From contig CP014773.1 in the NCBI GenBank assembly GCA_001596135.1, positions 310,001-374,000 of the forward strand: a stretch of DNA of 64,000 bases, given 5' to 3'. The stretch's first letter is position 1, and the number at the start of each line of letters is the position of its first letter. Below are positions 60,451 to 64,000 of the stretch, in pieces. Below the pieces are notes generated by a model. The model saw only the letters and a list, made by a program, of their open reading frames with translations. It searched no databases and had not been told where the DNA came from. Made by a program: the position numbers and the translations under genes. Source of the DNA: Mucilaginibacter sp. PAMC 26640. Lineage in GTDB: Bacteria > Bacteroidota > Bacteroidia > Sphingobacteriales > Sphingobacteriaceae.

Positions 60451-63411
60451 TTGAGGCGTATATATACCTTATTTAAATTAAACCCAGCTACCTATTCTTG
60501 GCTTGTGGTTCTTTTTTTGCTAGCCGGCTGCTCGCTGGAAAAGAAGAGTGCACTCAACCGTGGGCTTCAAAATCTCACTGCACATTATAATATCCTGTTT
60601 AACGCCCGCGAAATTCTGCGGGAAAAACAAGAAAGCTATGCCTCCGGATTTGTAGATAATTACAGCGAATTGCTTTCGGTATACCAGGATACCATTGCTG
60701 CATCTGCAATACCAGATAAAGACCTGGAAGCTGCTAAGCAAAAAGCGAACAGTATTATTAGCATCAAAGAGCAAAGCCATTATATCCCCGATGCTTACCT
60801 CGTTTTGGGAAAGGGCAACTATTTAGAAAATAACTATTTTGATGCCGTTGAGTACTTCAGCTATGCCGCAAGTATTGCCGGGGCTAAACAAACCGAATTA
60901 AAACAGGAAGCTCTTGTTTGGAAAGCCCGCTCGCTGATGTACCTTAATAAATATACCTTAGCAAAGTTGATCATTGATACGGCCGTATTAAACATTGATC
61001 CAAAAAAGAGCATCACCGCTGATGTATACGCTACCAAGCTGCAGTATGATATCAACATTCAGGAATATCCCGACGCTGAGGAAATGGCTAAACTGGCTAT
61101 ACAGCATAGCGGCAATAACCTGCAGCGGATGCGCTGGACGTTTATCCTTGGCGAACTGCAGGAACTGAATGGTAAAGCATCCGATGCTGTTGCGAGTTAT
61201 GCCCGTGTAGCTAAAAGTAACGTAGCATTTGACATGGCATTTAATGCCAACCTTAACCGCATCAGGATAGAAGACAGCCAAAACGGAATCAGGATTAGCC
61301 GGCTGGATCGCCTTCGCGGCCTATTAAAAAATCCGAACAACGTTGAGTTTACCGATCAGATCTATTACCAGATAGCCCAGCTGCAATATTCGGAAGGGAA
61401 AATCGACGATGCCATCAAAAGCTACCACCAGTCAACCAATAGTAGCCAGCGCAATCAAAATCAAAAGGGACTATCCTACCTGCGGCTTGCGGACATCTAC
61501 TTTAAAAACAAAGCTGACTATACCTTAGCCAAAAACTTTTACGATAGTACGCTCTTGGTTTTAGCGCCTAGTTACCCCTCTTATAAAACCATCCGAAAAA
61601 AAGCCGATAATTTACAGCTACTTACCGACAGGCTACAAGTGATAGCACGCGAAGACACCCTGCAAATGCTGGCCGCGCTTAATGAGCCCGAGCGTGATAA
61701 TCGCATAGATATCATGGTTAAGCGCCAGGTAATAGCGATAAGCGCTGCGGAGTTACTGGTTGGCGCCAATGGACAGGGAGGCGGAGCAACTGATCTATAT
61801 AACGATAATACCGGAAACCTACAGCCACAAGCAAGTTTACCTAACGGTGGTAATTTTTATTTTTATAACACCAATGCCGTAAGCCAGGGGTTTGGAGATT
61901 TTAAACGCGTATGGGGTAACCGAAAGCTGGAAGATAACTGGCGCAGAAGTAACCGCAGCAATGCCGATTTAACAACAAATACCCTAAACACCAGCAAAAA
62001 CATCGATCCGGACGCTGCGCCGGATCCGCTGCAGAAAAGCCCGGATAAAATAGATGCCGAAAATTACCGGCAGGACCTTGTTCAGAATCTGCCGCTAACA
62101 CCGGCATTACTGGCACAGTCGAACATCCGCCGTTATGATGCTTATCTGGACATAGCTAACTTTTACCGCGATGTATTGGATGATAAAAAGGAAGCCGAAG
62201 ATGCCTACGAAAAAATACTGATTCTCTTCCCCAATAATGGCAGTAAGGCTGCTATCTACTATAACCTGTACCGGTTATACAGTGATGACAATGCTTCTCT
62301 ATCTGACAAATACCGTTCGCTGGTATTGAAAGATTACCCCGAAACATCCTTTGCAAAAACCATCCTTGATCCCGAATATGGCAAACGCATAAATGATGAA
62401 GATTCCGGGTTTAGCGCTTTATACAACCAGGTGTATAACCTGTATGCCACTAAAAAATACAATGAAGTAATTACTTCGGCCAATGGCTTATTAAAACAAT
62501 ATCCCAACAATAAATATGCTGCACAATTGGCCTACTTGCAGGCATTTGCCGGGGGACACCAGCAGAGATTGGATCCGTTTAGGACCGAACTGCAGCAGAT
62601 TGTAACTAAATACCCCAACGATAAATTGATCACGCCTTTGGTTAAACAGCATCTTACTTATATAGGTGTAAACCAGACTGAACTTGCTGCCAGGCCTGTG
62701 GTGATAACGGATAAAGACGTTAACGATGGCCAATTCACTATTCCTATTGTTTATCAGCCGCAAACAGAATATCGCAGGCCTTATACCGGCGGCCCCATTG
62801 TTATTACCCCGGATGTGCGCAAACCTGAAAAGAAACCGGAGCCAAAAGCTGAAGTTGCAAAAGTAGCGGCGCCAACCGTGAAACAACCAGAACCTGCCAA
62901 AGTTCTTCCAGAACCGGTTAAGCAACCGGATATAACGCAAACCGCACCAATACAAACGCCGATTACGCCACCGGAACCTGCTACTCAACCTGTGCCTGTA
63001 CAAGCGCCAATAATACCGGCAGCAGCGCCTGTAGTAAAAACACCATCTATATTTAATATGCGGGATAGTACGCACTATTATTTTGTAGTTAGTGTAAGCT
63101 CCGGTACAACTAATTTATCGTCATCGCGTTTTGGTATCGGGCAGTTTAACCGGGTGCAGTTTCAGCGCAGTGCTATAAATCATAATTTAAAACCGGTGGG
63201 TAGAGACAACCAACTGATTTTTGTAGGCCGCTTTTATACACTGGGAGAAGTAAAGGATTATGCCCGTAATATTGTTCCCCTACTGCCCGATATTATGAAG
63301 GTGCCAAAGGACAAATACAGCTTTTTTATCATTACCAAAGAAAATCTGGATAAATTAGCCAACTCAACAACACTGGATAGTTATATAGCATACTATCAGC
63401 AAAATTATTAA
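60451..63411 (+). CDS. sprE: Type IX secretion/gliding lipoprotein SprE/PorW
   Basis: TTG start at 60451 (no ATG nearby), 986 residues. A lipobox LLAGC at Cys 27 follows the signal helix. LNRGLQNLTAHYNILFNARE near 35-55 is the family start, then many TPR units (about 110-450 and 570-760), a Pro/Lys/Glu-rich linker (about 785-880) and the conserved C-terminal domain (FVGRFYTLGEVKDYARNIVP). SprE/PorW connects the type IX secretion machine and is needed for protein export, and for gliding in some species. Followed two bases later by a penicillin-binding protein gene. Confidence 0.88.
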   Translation: MRRIYTLFKLNPATYSWLVVLFLLAGCSLEKKSALNRGLQNLTAHYNILFNAREILREKQESYASGFVDNYSELLSVYQDTIAASAIPDKDLEAAKQKANSIISIKEQSHYIPDAYLVLGKGNYLENNYFDAVEYFSYAASIAGAKQTELKQEALVWKARSLMYLNKYTLAKLIIDTAVLNIDPKKSITADVYATKLQYDINIQEYPDAEEMAKLAIQHSGNNLQRMRWTFILGELQELNGKASDAVASYARVAKSNVAFDMAFNANLNRIRIEDSQNGIRISRLDRLRGLLKNPNNVEFTDQIYYQIAQLQYSEGKIDDAIKSYHQSTNSSQRNQNQKGLSYLRLADIYFKNKADYTLAKNFYDSTLLVLAPSYPSYKTIRKKADNLQLLTDRLQVIAREDTLQMLAALNEPERDNRIDIMVKRQVIAISAAELLVGANGQGGGATDLYNDNTGNLQPQASLPNGGNFYFYNTNAVSQGFGDFKRVWGNRKLEDNWRRSNRSNADLTTNTLNTSKNIDPDAAPDPLQKSPDKIDAENYRQDLVQNLPLTPALLAQSNIRRYDAYLDIANFYRDVLDDKKEAEDAYEKILILFPNNGSKAAIYYNLYRLYSDDNASLSDKYRSLVLKDYPETSFAKTILDPEYGKRINDEDSGFSALYNQVYNLYATKKYNEVITSANGLLKQYPNNKYAAQLAYLQAFAGGHQQRLDPFRTELQQIVTKYPNDKLITPLVKQHLTYIGVNQTELAARPVVITDKDVNDGQFTIPIVYQPQTEYRRPYTGGPIVITPDVRKPEKKPEPKAEVAKVAAPTVKQPEPAKVLPEPVKQPDITQTAPIQTPITPPEPATQPVPVQAPIIPAAAPVVKTPSIFNMRDSTHYYFVVSVSSGTTNLSSSRFGIGQFNRVQFQRSAINHNLKPVGRDNQLIFVGRFYTLGEVKDYARNIVPLLPDIMKVPKDKYSFFIITKENLDKLANSTTLDSYIAYYQQNY

Positions 63412-63413
63412 GA

Positions 63414-64000
63414 ATGATTAACCGGAATAATAAAAATAAACTAAACTCGCAGGATATCCGGCGCTACAACTGGTATATCTGGCGCTTCATTATTGGCTGC
63501 TTTGCTTTTTTTTCAATAATGATCCTTCTTATCGCATTCCAGGTATTTGGCACTTTACCATCTTTCCGGGAATTGGAAAATCCAAAAAGCGATCAGGCCT
63601 CGCAGGTAATTTCTTCGGATAATAAAGTTATCGGCAACTACTATATAAAAAATCGGACAAGTGTTACCTACAAGCAACTATCGCCAAATGTGATCAATGC
63701 CTTAGTTGCTACCGAGGATGCCCGGTTTTACGAACATTCGGGAATCGATTTTCAGCGGTCGTTTTCCATCCTGCTCTACAATCTAATTGGAAAAAAACAA
63801 GGCGGCAGTACAATTACACAGCAACTAGCAAAGAATCTTTTTACCGAGAAAACTCATAATCCGTTTGTACGGGTTATTCAAAAGCTAAAGGAATGGATAA
63901 CTGCGGTAAAACTAGAACGCAATTATACCAAGGAAGAAATCCTTACTTTATATTTAAACACGGTTGATTTTGGCGCCTACAATACTTATGGTATAAGCTC
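63414..64000 (+). CDS. Class A penicillin-binding protein (PBP1a-type), start only
   Basis: ATG 63414, two bases after the sprE stop; the frame is open to the window edge (195 codons). After a basic cytoplasmic tail, an N-terminal membrane helix (IIGCFAFFSIMILLIAFQVF, about 27-46) leads to the GT51 transglycosylase domain with ATEDARFYEHSGID near 100-113 (catalytic Glu) and GGSTITQQLAKNLF near 135-148. The transpeptidase domain lies beyond the window. It polymerises lipid II on the periplasmic side. Close spacing to sprE suggests one message. Confidence 0.93.
   Translation, partial: MINRNNKNKLNSQDIRRYNWYIWRFIIGCFAFFSIMILLIAFQVFGTLPSFRELENPKSDQASQVISSDNKVIGNYYIKNRTSVTYKQLSPNVINALVATEDARFYEHSGIDFQRSFSILLYNLIGKKQGGSTITQQLAKNLFTEKTHNPFVRVIQKLKEWITAVKLERNYTKEEILTLYLNTVDFGAYNTYGIS

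Noticed and set aside
62491..63075. Minus-strand frame rich in Arg, Trp and Tyr opposite sprE
   Set aside because: Antisense to the Pro/Lys-rich linker of SprE; composition is that of a shadow frame.

Overview
The window looks like a chromosomal segment of a Bacteroidota bacterium, most likely a Sphingobacteriaceae member close to Mucilaginibacter or Pedobacter; the genus is an inference from gene content, not a database match. Pointers are the rpmB-rpmG-DUF4295-ftsY-rimO cluster, a type IX secretion/gliding lipoprotein of the SprE/PorW type, bacillithiol synthesis (BshC), SusC-era glycan degradation genes (GH13, GH2, GH35), a LytS/LytTR pair beside an outer-membrane barrel protein, an F-ATPase operon without beta and epsilon genes, and several promoter boxes of the form TAnnTTTG. 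No tRNA, rRNA, CRISPR array, integrase or transposase was found.

Layout. 1-2.9 kb: end of a GH13 enzyme, a compact candidate small-RNA/small-ORF unit, an MFS exporter and three tiny stress-like proteins, two of them paralogous. 3-9 kb (minus strand): lpxB, a small membrane gene and surE, a decayed Uma2 nuclease gene, CsbD, an alpha/beta hydrolase, acs. 9.5-13 kb: ribosomal proteins, ftsY, rimO. 12.9-14.0 kb: a 1,060-bp insertion bounded by exact 30-bp copies of the rimO 3' end and carrying a ParB-like and a HAD-like gene. 14-22 kb: bshC, a TPR membrane protein, an Ldh2-type dehydrogenase, a GH2 enzyme, a frameshifted DoxX gene. 22-31 kb: outer-membrane barrel protein with a collagen-like tail, LytS/LytTR pair, polysaccharide deacetylase, two glycosyltransferases, msrA. 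31-38 kb: lipoprotein acid phosphatase, propeller-phosphoesterase fusion, aldose epimerase-like protein, small membrane proteins, GH35 enzyme. 38-46 kb: parC and parE, separated by cdd, a GDSL esterase, an NTF2-like protein, a YdeI-like protein and a frameshifted GxxExxY gene framed by short inverted repeats. 46-54 kb: permease, NagB-deacetylase fusion behind a possible attenuator, glutamate formimidoyltransferase, membrane protein, secreted metalloprotease. 54-60 kb: F-ATPase operon (minus). 60-64 kb: a 50-residue protein, sprE/porW and the start of a class A penicillin-binding protein.

The most notable observations are the 1,060-bp cassette at the rimO 3' end, the small transcription units before the MFS gene and before nagB, and four genes (Uma2, DoxX, GxxExxY, atpH) that each appear to lack a single base. 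The break in atpH, normally needed for oxidative phosphorylation, makes sequencing error a serious explanation for at least some of these. Coordinates of starts were adjusted by hand where a signal peptide, an overlapping stop codon or a better start codon pointed to it.
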